64,000 nucleotides of DNA. Source: Ilyonectria destructans (taxonomy: Eukaryota; Ascomycota; Sordariomycetes; Hypocreales; Nectriaceae). Position 1 is the stretch's first letter. Every line of letters begins with the position of its first letter. The notes below the pieces were generated by a model. It was not told where the DNA came from. It was given only the letters and a program-made list of their open reading frames with translations, and made no database searches. Shown here one piece after another: positions 39,722-51,012 of the stretch. Position numbers and translations under genes: made by a program. The stretch is from the NCBI GenBank assembly GCA_020740775.1, contig JAHEWK010000026.1, positions 1-64,000 on the forward strand, in the 5' to 3' direction.

Positions 39722-42700
39722 GAGTACGCTTCGGGTCCCCGTGTGAAAACTTAGGCTCCCCGTGTAATTAACCTAATTAGGAATAGTGCACGCTAGCCAT
39801 CACCGCCTGCCGAATAAGGGATCGCGCTTACGATTTCAATTTCCCGATTAGGAAGTATTAACAAACCACGTGATATCCTTCATTGAAGACTCCAACAACT
39901 ACACTATTACTCGAAGACAACCTGTTGCTTGTATGGCAGTAGGTTACCTCTTTTGACCCGATGCCGCCGTCTCTGACGTTTTGGCTGACTCTCCTCGTAG
40001 CCCTCTACAACTATGGTATCTGCCTGTGATGTAGGGTTCTGTGCGAAAGACCTAGGACTGTTGGTCTCGATTGAAGGGAGTAAGTCCTCCAAGGGAGGCC
40101 GACTTCCGGCCGGAGGGAAATAACGCGGATACTCTCTTGGTCCGGGATGAGGCGCTTGTTGAGATGACGTTGGAGGACCAAAGCACTCAAAGCTTGATGG
40201 TAGCCTCTGCATCTCAATCTGTGATGCAGCTGATCGTTGGGTAGTTCGAGATTGCGTATTTGCTCGTGGAATAACGGGCTGTTGTATCACACCTTGTGTA
40301 GCTGCCGGCTGTATTCGCGTTATTTCGTCTCGAACGATCCCTCGAATAGCTTGTGATAACACATCGAGGTTATTAGCTCGTAAGCTAGGTCCTCGGCGCC
40401 GTGACTGCCTCGTCGGCGTTGGTGTTGCTGACTCTGACTGCGGTGCCGGCTGTGATGCCGGCTGCGATAGTCTCGCCGGCTGTGACTGCGTTGCCGGCGG
40501 TGGGATTGTTAGGGCGGTATTTTGCGGCTGCCTTCTTCGAGGAATGATCATAGGATCGCGAATTCGTTGATATGGGTCAAGCTCATCCTAAATCCTTAGT
40601 AAATATATAGAGAATTAGATCAGAAATACTCACAAGATCAACACGAAGAACCCACTGGTTATCGAACCAGGAAATATCAAGACCTCGTAGGATAATGACT
40701 TTTCTATCCCTTCCAACGCCGTTAACCTTGAGATAATCGTTGTAAATAGTATGCTTGCAGGGCAGACCGTATTGATCGTTAAAAGCACCGCTACAGACCC
40801 CAATTGGGCGGTCAATAGGATGCAGCTTGGATCCTTTGGCCATGAGATACTGCTGATGTACGAGGGCAAGCCCTTTCCACGATACCTTCTCAGCCACATC
40901 GATTAATAACTCATGCCGGTATTCATCACGAATACGGCGAGCTTCGTGGTTGATTTCTTCTTCGAATTTCTCATCAAGAAGCTCCTTCTGGAGCTTCAGG
41001 GCGTAGAATAGCTGATGGAGGGTCTGTGAGGCATTTCGAAGGAGGGATTTCGTACTAGCATGAAGTGATTCGCAGGGCGAAGTCGTAGTATGCCCATAGT
41101 TGCGATAATGCTTGGTGTATGCATGAGCCCACTGTGCGCGGAGGGGGATCCAGGTGTCTTCGAGATAGGAAATCAGGGCTAGAGAGGGCAGTTAGTAAAG
41201 TGGGAAGGAAAAAGAAGCGGCACATACATTCTTGGTGAGCAAAGTCTGCCGCAAGCTCCCTCCATCGCTCATCACACTCTTCCACTGTTGCTGCATATAT
41301 AACAGCCTTCCACGCCTTGCTGAAGTCCGCTGTGCTTGGAGACTCACTGCCCTGCACAGGCCGCTGTGCAGGCTGCTCGGCAAGCTGCTGGATGAGGTCC
41401 TCAGTAGGGCTATTATTATTAGAAATAAAATCTTGAAGGCGTAAGTTGCTTCTTTCTGAGCTGATCCAGCGTTCCTTAGTGGCCTTTAGGACGTTTTTCC
41501 CGATATGCCAAGTGCATAGCTGCTTCTGAGTATTAGGAAAGACTGAGTCCACGCCCACACGAGCTGCAGCAGCAAAATCAGTGATAATAACATGGGGATA
41601 AAAGGCATCCTCAGGCATCTCATGAGCATCAGAAAGCAGCTCAAACCACTCCTTCAAGCGGTAAAGAGCCCAGGTGAAAAAAGGCGCACTTTCTGAAGGG
41701 GTGAGACCATAGGCAATAGGAAAGACTGATCCTACGGATGTGATGCCGTTGATCTGGAGCAGCTTGAGGCCAAAGCGGTTAGTATTATATGTAGCATCGA
41801 ACATCATAACGTGAGGAAATCGGAACCACATCTTAAAGTCGTGATCGACGTTGACAAGCTGATACCGCAGTCTGTTGTTATCGTCAAGGACTTCAGCGTG
41901 GCAGAAGCCATCCTCGTCAAGCTCTTTAATCATAGCTTGCGTTGGTGTGAGGTGCCCAGTAGCTCTTTCTCGTGCGGATCTTTGGATGTTGTAGATATCC
42001 TGTGGGGTCACAAGGACATTCGGATCACTTGCTCGTAGTGACATCTTTATCGCCCTTGCCGTCAGCTTCAAACCAGAAGACTGGGACTGGATTGCATCAA
42101 TCTGGCCCGGCCGTAAGGCACGGTGTTCTGGAAATTTGCCTGGAACATCAGAGAGATGATTATGTTCACCGTGAAGGATACCAATGACCCACTGGTCTCC
42201 AAGAGTCTTCTTCCGCACCAGCTTGAGCTTGAAAAGGCAGCCTGTCTTCCGGGTTGAGGGCTTCCTAAGCCCAGTAGACCTCGAGATAAAAGGGCGGCCT
42301 CCACAGGCACAGATAAGCTCGTATCGACGAGGCTTGCCATCTTGGTAGTTATTCGGCCTGCTGTAGACCACAGCGTAGCCCTGCTCTCTCCCGTCGGCCT
42401 GCATAGCAGAAAAGGCAGCCTCGTGGGTTGGGTATATGCCTGTTGTAGGGGGGGCTGTCAGCTCCTTCCGCCGTACCGGCTGCGTTGGTCGTGACGGCGT
42501 GGATGACGATGACGGCGAGGCTGACGGCAAGGCTGACGGCGAGGATGACGGCGAGGATGAGGGGGGCAGCAGCTGGGCTGACGGGGACGGCGGTGGTGAC
42601 GATGCTAGCCATAAAGGCAACGGTGAGGGTGATCGTAGGGGAGACCAAGGCCGATGCGAAGGCGGCGCTGGCGAGGCTTCTGGGGTCATCGTGATATGCG

Positions 42701-42938
42701 CCGGAAGGCATGTAGTTGCAAAGTTGCGATATCATCTTATCGTCGAAGCTAGCTTAGTCTTGGGGGTGATGGCAGAAAGCTAAAAAGGAAAAGGACTGTA
42801 GGTACATAATATCTTGGTCAGTCGTCATATTAAAATCTTGTACCTCTCGTCTAGCTGCATTACTAGCGTTAAGCCTTGCCTCCTTAGGCTAGGCACACGG
42901 GGAGCCTAAGTTTTCACACGGGGACCCGAAGCGTACTC
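39722..42938 (-). mobile_element. Complete MULE transposon with 44-bp TIRs and 9-bp TSD
   Basis: The 3,217-bp element has perfect 44-bp inverted repeats beginning GAGTACGCTTCGGGTCCCC. It is flanked by the exact 9-bp direct repeat GGAAATCTC (39713-39721 and 42939-42947), the duplication length typical of Mutator-like elements. One spliced transposase gene on the minus strand fills the interior. Exact TIRs, exact duplication and an undamaged gene indicate a recent insertion. Confidence 0.95.
39907..42689 (-). CDS. MULE transposase (FAR1-like, MULE core, SWIM finger)
   Basis: Three exons on the minus strand: 42689-41228, 41178-40634 and 40587-39907. The introns are 49 and 46 bp with GT..AG ends, and the joined frame gives 895 residues. 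Domains: a Ser/Pro-rich leader of about 95 residues; a FAR1-type Cys/His DNA-binding region with LICACGGRP and KTGCLFKLKL; the MULE catalytic core with FDATYNTN (first Asp) and IITDFAAA (second Asp), followed by CTWHIGKNV; a SWIM zinc finger VCSGAFNDQYGLPCKHTI in exon 2; and a long Gln/Pro/Ser-rich tail with a basic end. Intron 1 removes an in-frame extension that would otherwise end the protein early. The start is the first Met. No lesions. Confidence 0.92.
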
Positions 42939-42947
42939 GGAAATCTC

Positions 42948-43125
42948 CGTCATCCGGGTCATCACTTGGCATCGTTGCAAAGATGCCGGATCTCGTCTCA
43001 TTACAGTTGAGCGTCCCCACAGTTCGCCATTCCCCTAACCTGCATCCTTCCAGCGTCTTCTCCTCCAATCGCAAGATCCTGATGAAGGTTACATCTGGGC
43101 GGACTTGGTCCTCCGAGAAGAACAT
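42948..43125 (-). pseudogene. Upstream half of a reading frame split by the MULE
   Basis: A minus-strand frame opens at an ATG (43123-43125) and runs without stop to the MULE target duplication. It contains two cysteines and a DDPDDGD acidic cluster. In phase with 39541-39712 it would give about 120 codons. The family is not recognised. Confidence 0.45.
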
Positions 43126-43849
43126 CGAAGGTACCTAAGCTCAGAGCTAATACACTAGCCATACGCCACACCAACACCCTCCTAATTCAGCCATCAACTG
43201 CAGCAAGTGGACATTCTTGCCCTTTTGGAAGATGGGGTTTTGGCGCACTTAGGCCCTAAAGCACTTAGATAATGCCCAATTCCTAATGCTACAGATTCGG
43301 TTATAGTAGATAACGGGAGAGATTGCGCCGTAGAGTATCATCCTAGCTGTCTCCTTTGACAAGGGTACAAGGTGATGGAATCTTCAGTCTTCACAAGTCG
43401 ACCTTACCCAGCCATGGCCGCGTTCGTCAAGTCTCGACCAGGAGTTGGACCTAAAGATCGCTTTAGTCAGGCTCTAACAAGCGAGGTTGCAAATTACAGC
43501 GCCACGAGACTAATGGCTGAAGAAGTTGCCGCCAATAGGCCACGTACTAAAGTGAGGAGGCGCAGTCTCTCCAACCGCTCCATCCAAGCAACCACACCAG
43601 GCCTGCCATACTGTTTGCATTTTCCCCATATTTCTTAGCGGTGTGATGAGACGTAGTGGCGCTTTTTAGTAACTTTTTACAACAGCACCAAGTAAAGCTT
43701 CATCACCGACCCAGTTCCCAGCTCGTTCAAGGGATGGGCCCCTGGATCCTGTTAATATATCCCCCGGTTCATATTAAGAATGCCCGAAATTAAAAGGTCC
43801 CCTCTTCTACTCTATCCTCTCTGTCTGGAGAGTATGCGCCGTCGTCATC
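43126..43849. other. Intergenic, promoter of rhodopsin-like gene
   Basis: An 88-codon plus-strand frame (43372-43638) has no recognisable feature. No repeats seen. Confidence 0.5.
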
Positions 43850-45235
43850 ATGTCACGCATATCAGGAGCAAGTGTTCTCGTCAGTTCTCTCAGTCGGTCC
43901 CGACCTGAAGCAGCAGTCCGGTTCCAGCTGACATATTACTCCAGGCAGCACAATGGTTGCTCATTTCCATTGCAGCAGGCCTGATCATAGCACGGGTCTA
44001 TCTCAGGCTGAGGATTATGCGGCAGAGCCTTACCCCGGGTGACTTTACTCTCTGCCTGGCCTGGCTCGCTACTGTGGCCACTTCATCAATCGATATATTT
44101 TTCTTTAACCTTGGTGTGCTCAACCCGGACGTCACGGTCGGCTTTGAGGGTGTGGAACTTGGTGAGGGTGATTTAGAAATGACCTACAAAGTACGTGCCT
44201 TAGTCAGTGTCGCAGGTCGGCTGGATTGTTAACATTCCCGGGTAGCTAAGCTGGATTGCCAACATCACCTTCTTGCCAGCAGCTTACCTCTGCAAAGCTA
44301 GCATCTTGCTCTTTTATTTCCAGATTACTTCGCGTGTTTTTAGATTCCCTTGGATTGCAATTTGGTTTGTTTCAGTATTCGTCGTTATCGGGTTTTTGGT
44401 CTCGACGGGTGTCGCTGTTTTCATTTGTCTGCCTCTTGACAGGCAATGGTATGTGCTCTTTTATGGCCTGACGACCCTCACCCTACCTCTAGAGACAAAC
44501 TGATACAATGGGAGTAGGACAATAGGCCCCGATATGTGCAGTTTTGATGCTATAGTTACCTCATACTTCGTGGTATGGGCTTTTCACTTTGTTTCAGATG
44601 TTCTCAGTACGCTCTCCTTGAGGCCGATACCGACTGCTTTATAGCAATTCTAACAGCTCTAGTTTTTATCGTACCATTCCTTATTCTACGCGGTCTCCAG
44701 ATGAGAAAACTGCAGAAGCTCGGTGTCTATTTAACTTTTGGGCTTGGCTTAGTCAACCTCGCTGCGACCCTAGCGCGCTTTTTTGTCAATCTTGCCAACA
44801 AGTTTGGAGGGTCTCTAACAGAAGTTGGTATGTGATTCGATATCATATGCAGGTTTATGAAATTAACACAGGCCTCTTTAACTATTAGAACTCATGGTAG
44901 CTATTGATATCAACTTTTGCCTCATTATCGCCTGTTTGCCCAGCCTTCGACCGTACCTTCGACTTCTCCAGGGTCGCTCCCTATTATCATATCCGACACC
45001 CAACGGGCCCTCAGATATCCATTCCTCACAAAGAACGGACAAGGGAAACTTTAGGAGACTACGAAACGCCCGGAATGGCGGCGAGACGGATAATAACTTC
45101 CAAGTAACCGACCAGGAGGGTAACGGTCCTACTCCGAGGAGGGGGGAGCCCAATGCAAACGCCGAAGTGCACAGTACGGATAGGGAAGACGTGAGCGTTG
45201 GTGACGGTAGCGATATCGAGCTGACGCGGATGTAA
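43850..45235 (+). CDS. Fungal rhodopsin-domain integral membrane protein
   Basis: Six exons reconstruct one frame of 359 residues: 43850-43879, 43945-44190, 44246-44448, 44518-44606, 44663-44827 and 44889-45235. The introns are 55-69 bp with GT..AG ends. Exon 1 is the least certain (donor GTCAGT). The family (fungal rhodopsin domain, seven helices, no proven photochemistry) is shown by helix 1 then RVYLRLRI, the WIANITFLPAAYLCKASILLFY block, the LPLDRQW motif closing a helix, SDVLIFIVPF after intron 4, and the VELMVAIDINFCLIIACLPSLRP end of the last helices. A polar, acidic tail of about 85 residues follows. Members are common near secondary-metabolite or effector genes, with unknown ligand. 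No lesions once introns are removed. Confidence 0.85.
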
Positions 45236-45952
45236 ATACAGACTACTTATGACTGTTGTAATTCTGAAAGGCTCGTACTGAAGTTGCTCTTCTCTGTGAC
45301 ACTGGTACAGCAATGACGGAACTAAGGGCCAGATGAGCATAGGCGCGTCTCCCATTATAAAAGGTCCGTTCCAGCATTAGAGCGCCTGCTGTAATCCATC
45401 CCCTCGTTTCGTTTCTGATATATATACACCTCTCAACGAGCCCAGAAGCTCGGAAAAGAGGCACGGATCCATATCTTAAATTTGATTTATGGCTAAGCCC
45501 TTTAGTTAAGTCCCTAAACCACGACCTACATCCAGTGGCGACACCCCCTTCAGCGGTCCACTGCCGAGGCTCTTCTATATACGAAGCCAAAATAGAATGT
45601 ATTGAGGAAAGGAGTCATGTCACATATATCGGGATATCGGATTTCAACGGCTATTGCGGAAGTGAAGCTTTGCCTTCATCATCATAGGCGTCCATCGCCA
45701 CTTGCCTCGTCAGCGGCCTCGTCAGCGGCCTAGTTTTTCCTTCATTCAGGACAATAGCTAGATAAAGCCAAAGACCCCGAAGCATCCGGAGCGTCTCGGC
45801 TGTCCGAGGTCATCCGAGGTCATCATCATTTTCTTCGTCTATAAGACTGACCCAAAGACCCTCATTAGATAGGAAGAATACTAAGAGCTTCTCACACATA
45901 TGATCATTTCCATCCGCTAGATGCAACAAGTCAATATGATTCTCTAACTTTT
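45236..45952. other. Intergenic, no gene recognised
   Basis: Small tandem words occur: CGTCAGCGGCCT twice near 45708-45731 and TCCGAGGTCA twice near 45804-45823. No gene. Confidence 0.5.
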
Positions 45953-46180
45953 TGTTGGAAGAACCGAGGATTCCCCCTCAACTTCAGGATTAAAGTTAAG
46001 GTTTGAAGTCCTAAAACTTAGATCGTAGGACTTGATCGTAGGACTTTCTAGGACTCAAGTCCTAGAAGGGACCACTCGAAGATGTAAGGTCTTAAACGTC
46101 CTTCGATTGCAAGAAGAACAAACACACTAATAACCACCTTTTATCAAGTGCACTCAGCATTCCTGCGCAATCCAACAACA
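45953..46180. repeat. Solo LTR with 5-bp target duplication
   Basis: A 228-bp LTR starts TGTTGGAAGAACCGAGG and ends CAATCCAACAACA, flanked by CTTTT on both sides (45948-45952 and 46181-46185). It is the same family as 23406-23618 and carries a 13-bp tandem duplication of GATCGTAGGACTT absent from that copy. Confidence 0.85.
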
Positions 46181-46515
46181 CTTTTTGTGACCCAAGGTGT
46201 TTATAGTTAGTAAGCCGCTATACGGACCAGTCTTCTTCAGGGGACTGGGAAGACACACTTGGCGCGGCTGCCTAAGGCTGCCATGAGTGGTCCCGGTCAG
46301 ATGAAAGGTGTGCCATCACCCTTCATCTGGCCGAGCCCAGATAATTGAAGAAAAAGGACAAACGACAAAATGAGAAAATGAAAGGAGAGGAGGAGACGCG
46401 AGTGCGTCTCACGGGTCTGCCTCGTGTAGTGACGAGGGCAAATCTTTACGAAGAAGGCGCTTGTTCTCGCCAACCTGATGAACCTATCAAAGCTTCTACC
46501 TGTTGCGAGGCTGAC
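46181..46515. other. Intergenic before the transposon nest
   Basis: No gene. A-rich from about 46346 to 46390. Confidence 0.5.
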
Positions 46516-46638
46516 CAGTGTTGCTAATAATATTACAGTAAAACAATATATTGCAATACATAGAATACAATATGCGTTTTCTGATATTGTACCAATATAA
46601 TAGGCAGGTTGTGATATTGTGACAATACAATATAAGGC
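46516..46638 (-). repeat. AT-rich repeat, left part, split by nested insertion
   Basis: Starts CAGTGTTGCTAATAAT and is full of CAATAT/ATATTG palindromes. It matches, as reverse complement, the right portion of the intact copy at 61141-61309. The remaining portion of this copy lies at 54131-54174, 7.5 kb away, with the nested elements in between. Confidence 0.8.
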
Positions 46639-46790
46639 TATCCATATTGGCAATATACCATCTGTATTGGCTGGCGGATCTTCGGGCAAAATGCACTTGT
46701 TTTGTTGACAATTAACGTCGACATGTGGGGACGTGTGCGAAGAAAACGCGTAACTGGTTTATTGTTTTACGTCAGGGGCAAGAAAACGCG

Positions 46791-47877
46791 CAGTGTATGT
46801 ATGTAGGTACTGTAGTACCCGGTCTTGGACCACTGGCCAAAGTTGTTTCCATATCATGGCTGGTAAACCGTCTTCCCCGGGTGCTTTCCATGCTTTGGCC
46901 GCCATGGCTTTCCGCTCCACTTCGTCCAGGGTTATGTTCGGCATGTCCACCTCCATCCGGCGGGGACGGGTCCCTTCATCTTCGATGACGGCCGGCAGTG
47001 GTGGGAAGAATGCGCTGAGTAGCTCCTCCGCCTGTTCTGCTTTGTCCCTTGTCTTTGTTCCATCCGGCCTCTTGAGCGGTGGGATCTTGTCGCTCATGGT
47101 ATCGCCTCCCGGTTTGTGATATCTTGCCGACTGCCAAATATTAGCTCCGTCCGCGAGAAAGTCATCCCAGTGTGTCTTCTTCTGCGTCCTGATGGCGCCA
47201 TGGTATTCTTTGCCTGCTTCCTAGGCTCTCTCTTCCAGATCCGGCGACCTTTGACCTCTTCGGCGTTGTGATCTCGCCTGGTTTCTCCAGTACGTGTACG
47301 CCCGTCGAAGTCGGGTTAGATCTGTCGTCCACCATATTTTCGCGTACGGAGATGGCTTTGCTAACGGCACGAGCTTGTCGATAGCTTCGTGGACTACTCC
47401 CATGAGCCCGTCCGTTTGGGTCTGCACACCGCCGTCCCATGGCAGCCATCGGAGCCTTTTCCCCACTCTTTCTCTGATCGCTGTCCACGGTGCGTTCTTG
47501 AACAGCCGCTGTTCGCCGGTTCTCCTTTCCGGCACACCGAGGTCGACCTCGGTTCGGATTGCTCTGTGATCTGAACCATGTTCCGTCGGGTGGATCCCGC
47601 ATGCTACTATCTCCTCAGCTAACTCGGCTGACGCCAGTATCAAGTCTATCGTGCTTGAGTGTTCCGAGTTCTCCCACGTCTTCGTCCCCCCGGGGAGAAG
47701 GCTAAGTAAGCTGTGCTCCTCCATGAGACCGATAATCGGCTCTGCCTCACCTTGTCTCCTGGCTGTCACGTCATCTCCTCCCCAGAGATGGTCATAACGG
47801 TTGAAGTCGCCCGCTAGGATCACGTCCGTTCTTCTCCCTGATGCGTTGCGGAACGTCCTCACTTGGGTATGCAGCAT
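46791..47877 (-). pseudogene. Tad-type LINE, endonuclease end and start of RT (fragment 1)
   Basis: On the minus strand the frame carries the apurinic-like endonuclease of a Tad-clade LINE: DVILAGDFNRYDHLWGG, STIDLILAS and HGSDHRAI. A TAG at 47221 interrupts the linker, and the frame then resumes with KAPGEDGLPAMIWKQLW at the start of the reverse transcriptase. It stops at 46791 against the 152-bp TIR. Its upstream part is at 53489-53978, separated by a hAT-like insertion whose 8-bp duplication lies exactly at 47870-47877. Most of the RT domain is missing. Confidence 0.88.
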
Positions 47878-48012
47878 CAGGCTTTCTATCCATATTCCAT
47901 ATTCCATATGGAACGATTCTTGTATGGATTACGGATTCCTCCTCGTATGGAAGCTTATTCCATACGTATGGAATACAAGAAATGACGTCATCTATACTTT
48001 ACCATTTCCGCA

Positions 48013-49247
48013 TTAGGAAAAGCGCGCATTGTCTCGCTCATCTGTCAGCGCGGCTGGAATCCCTGATGCCTGGTTTTGTCCGACTTATTGTACGACTTCC
48101 TAGGACACACCCGTTGGCGACACTGAAAGTGAAAGTGTGTCGCCGATTCGTATCGCCGATGCAGAGGATTGCTCAAGTACAAGGGGAAACAGCCACTGAA
48201 CGAATGGAGATCATTCGGGAGTACGCGTTACCACCATGGCGAGACCGTATCCCGGTGTCGTGCGACCCTGACCGGGAGAGAGCGGCGGAAGAAGCAAAGA
48301 GGGTGGATGGCATAGTCATTGCCACCTGCTCCTCGCAGAGAAGGGGCATGGTAGGCATGGGAGGTGTCGTACGAGACACGGCGATCAATAACGATGACGA
48401 GGTAGTGGCCAGCTACTCCATCACTCTCGGATTGACGGAGGAGCTGAACCTATACATCGCCGAGCTAGGAGCTATAGAGATGGTATTGAGATGTATGCCG
48501 TCTGGACTCTGCCGGCGGGATATGACTGTCATGACGAGCAGCCGCTCCGCACTAGAAGTCATACGGCGGCCACGACAACAATCCGGCCAACAGATCATAC
48601 GGCAAATATACGACCATATCAAGCGTCTCGAAGACGAGGGCCACTCTCTCCGGATGTTGTGGGTTCCAGCAGGAGAAGAGGATTTCGCGCTGGGAACAAA
48701 AGCCAAAGCAGCAGCGCGGAAGGCCACAGAAGGAGAATGCAGACCAGACGTGCCACCACATCTAGCAAGATCCACAAGGATAAGACTAGCGATAACCAAG
48801 CAGCGGCAAACAAGAACACTACCAGAAAGAGTCGGGAAATACTCGAAGCAGATAGACACGGCACTGCCAAGCAAGCATACCCGTACTCTATATGACCCGC
48901 TGAAGAGGAAGGAAGCAGACGTACTGTCGCAGCTCCGCACCGGAATGGCGAGACTTAACAGCTTTCTGTGCAAGATAGGAGCAATGGAATCGGACACTTG
49001 CGAATGCGGGCAAGCATCAGAGACAGTGGAACACTTCCTATTCCGCTGCACAAAATGGACCGCGCAACGAGAAGGCATGCTGCGATGCTCACAGACAAAG
49101 ATGGGAAACCTATCATACTTCCTGGGAGGAAAGGCGGCGTCTGACGGTGACAAATGGGCGCCAGACATGCGGGCAGTACGGGCGACGATCAAATTTGCCA
49201 TTGCAACGGGGAGGCTTGACATGGACCAGAAGCCTCAGGCACACTAA
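48013..49247 (+). pseudogene. Tad-type LINE 3' coding end (RNase H)
   Basis: About 410 codons on the plus strand encode the C-terminal part of a Tad-clade LINE ORF2: the post-RT region (LESLMPGFVRLIVRLPRTHPLATLKV), an RNase H domain (GMGGVVRD, AELGAIEMVLRCMP, SSRSALEVI) and the terminal CECGQ...EHFLFRCTKW Cys/His motif. The N-terminal two-thirds are absent, as in 5'-truncated LINE copies. No stop occurs in the part that remains. The orientation is opposite to the LINE fragments flanking the hAT-like element, so this is a separate insertion. Its 3' untranslated region is interrupted by the IS3EU-like element. Confidence 0.88.
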
Positions 49248-49758
49248 CTATTCAGATTGAATCCTACTAACATCATACAGTCTCATTTTGGCAGACCGTG
49301 CTTCAGCTGCTGAGGATAGGATGCTGAACACTTGGAGAAATTGGCCTTCAAGCAGGCCTGTCACTGCATATACATCAGATTGGAACAGTCAGTAAAGTGA
49401 AATTGTGGGGCTTCGGGTGATTATGTACGGTCGCACATTACCACATGGGTGACATAACCCTTTTGGGAAGCCTCAACCATGTGGAAATACTTAGTAATTT
49501 TGTGGACCCTTGCAAGACTACAGTATCGCACACTATCCGGAAGGTATCTCTTCATTTAGATGGCATGTCCACCAGGAAATATGTCGTGATAATTCCTGGT
49601 GACGCGTCACAATTCTTCCACTCGCACATCCACACCAGCATCAATACCCAGCCCATCGCCACCCCATAGCTGTTATGGGCTATCCCCATCGATTCCCTAA
49701 GTAAGCTCGGGTCTATCCATCATGAGATTGTGCGACTGACCTTGTCTTGTACGTAGAT

Positions 49759-51009
49759 ATGCCCGATCACGTCCTATCGCAGACATGTCCCGATGTTCCG
49801 AAGACCGTGGCCCCTAAATCGTACCAACGGAGCCACGATTTCATCCGCGATAGCTACCCAGGGTCGAATCTGTGTCCATATTGCGGGAGACGTTGGCCCA
49901 CGAGTATCTCCATCCTCGACAGCTCGCCAGTCCCGTTTCGAGACGTTGAGACAGCTTCCACCTCCTCCGCTATACAGTCTATCGACCTAACAGCCTCTGA
50001 TCGTTCCACGCCCTCACAGACGATCTTCACCGGCTCTGGAGACGGCCCTGGCCGTATCCTCGCAGCATCGCGGCCCTCCGCCGTGTATCGAGATGCCAAA
50101 CTTACGCAGAGTCGGATCGCGAGGGGCATGGGGGCGAGCTCGTTGCAACTCAGTGAGGCTGTGGCTAAACAGAGCCAAAACAAGAGCAGACGGAAGATCT
50201 CGATGCGCCTCACCGTCTTCCTTGCGAGGCCTGGCCCATGGGAAATACTAGACGAAGACGAGGAGCCCCAGTGGTCTTTGGCTAGAGAGCTGCTGAAGGT
50301 CGCTTTGCGCCCCTTCGTCGACGAGGAACCATCTTTACCTGTCCACTTCTGGTTCGACAGCATCTTCTTCCCTCAGTTCAAGGACAAGCCTGCCCTCTCT
50401 TCTGTTCTTCAATTCGACAAGAGACTCGTTCAGAACGCCCATATTAAAGAGGGTATCACGGAGCTGAGCGACCTCGACTGGGAGAGACAGACAGTCGCAG
50501 AGCTTTTCGGCGAGGACTGCCCTTTTCGTTTCAGCAAAACAGAGGGCAGATATCTCCTTTTCCTTGTCTTCTATGAGCCATTGCCTCCTCGACCACAATT
50601 CCCGGCCCCTCGTCATATCAAGGCACCGAGGTCAGCCGTAAAGCCGTTCAAAAAGGAGAAAGGAATCAAGAAAGAGCTAGTCAAGGCCGAAGTGAAGGTA
50701 CAACCAGCCTTGTTAATCGGGAGCGAGTTCAACTCGCCCTCCTTGAGCCCCTCTCTGAGCCCAGTTCTACCCCCTTCGAGAGCTAGCGCAGAAGACCAGA
50801 TCGAGGTTATTACTAGCGACGTGGACGAGACCCGCGCGGGTCAGAAACGAGCTCGAGACTCTATAAGCTCAGCACTCTCGGTAGAGGCAGAGGATACGGA
50901 GCTCTCGGCTGGCCCTGCCTTCACTGCCCATGGTCCCGCTGCTGGAACCCGAGGAGTTAATACGAGGAGGCCAAGTAGTCGGCATCCTCATAAACAGACG
51001 AGGAAATAG
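49759..51009 (+). CDS. Accessory protein of the IS3EU-like element
   Basis: A protein of about 416 residues of unknown family. Near the N terminus is a Cys pair (NLCPYCGRRW), then SIDLTASD, which looks like a SUMO-interacting motif (hydrophobic IDLT followed by acidic and Ser residues). A Ser/Arg linker with AVYRDAKLTQSRIARGM follows, then a central domain (about 145-280) rich in Trp, Phe and acids. The tail is Lys-, then Pro/Ser-rich and ends in a basic PHKQTRK-like stretch. The start is uncertain: the frame is open upstream, and GTAAG at 49699 with TACGTAG at 49750-49756 may bound an intron. The gene converges with the transposase gene. Possible roles include DNA or chromatin targeting (inference). 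Similar motifs occur at 217-732. Confidence 0.7.
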   Translation: MPDHVLSQTCPDVPKTVAPKSYQRSHDFIRDSYPGSNLCPYCGRRWPTSISILDSSPVPFRDVETASTSSAIQSIDLTASDRSTPSQTIFTGSGDGPGRILAASRPSAVYRDAKLTQSRIARGMGASSLQLSEAVAKQSQNKSRRKISMRLTVFLARPGPWEILDEDEEPQWSLARELLKVALRPFVDEEPSLPVHFWFDSIFFPQFKDKPALSSVLQFDKRLVQNAHIKEGITELSDLDWERQTVAELFGEDCPFRFSKTEGRYLLFLVFYEPLPPRPQFPAPRHIKAPRSAVKPFKKEKGIKKELVKAEVKVQPALLIGSEFNSPSLSPSLSPVLPPSRASAEDQIEVITSDVDETRAGQKRARDSISSALSVEAEDTELSAGPAFTAHGPAAGTRGVNTRRPSSRHPHKQTRK

Positions 51010-51012
51010 TAG

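Noticed and set aside
49747..49758. Non-ATG start of the accessory gene
   Set aside because: The frame extends upstream through a TTG, but the first ATG is at 49759; an upstream exon could not be placed in phase.
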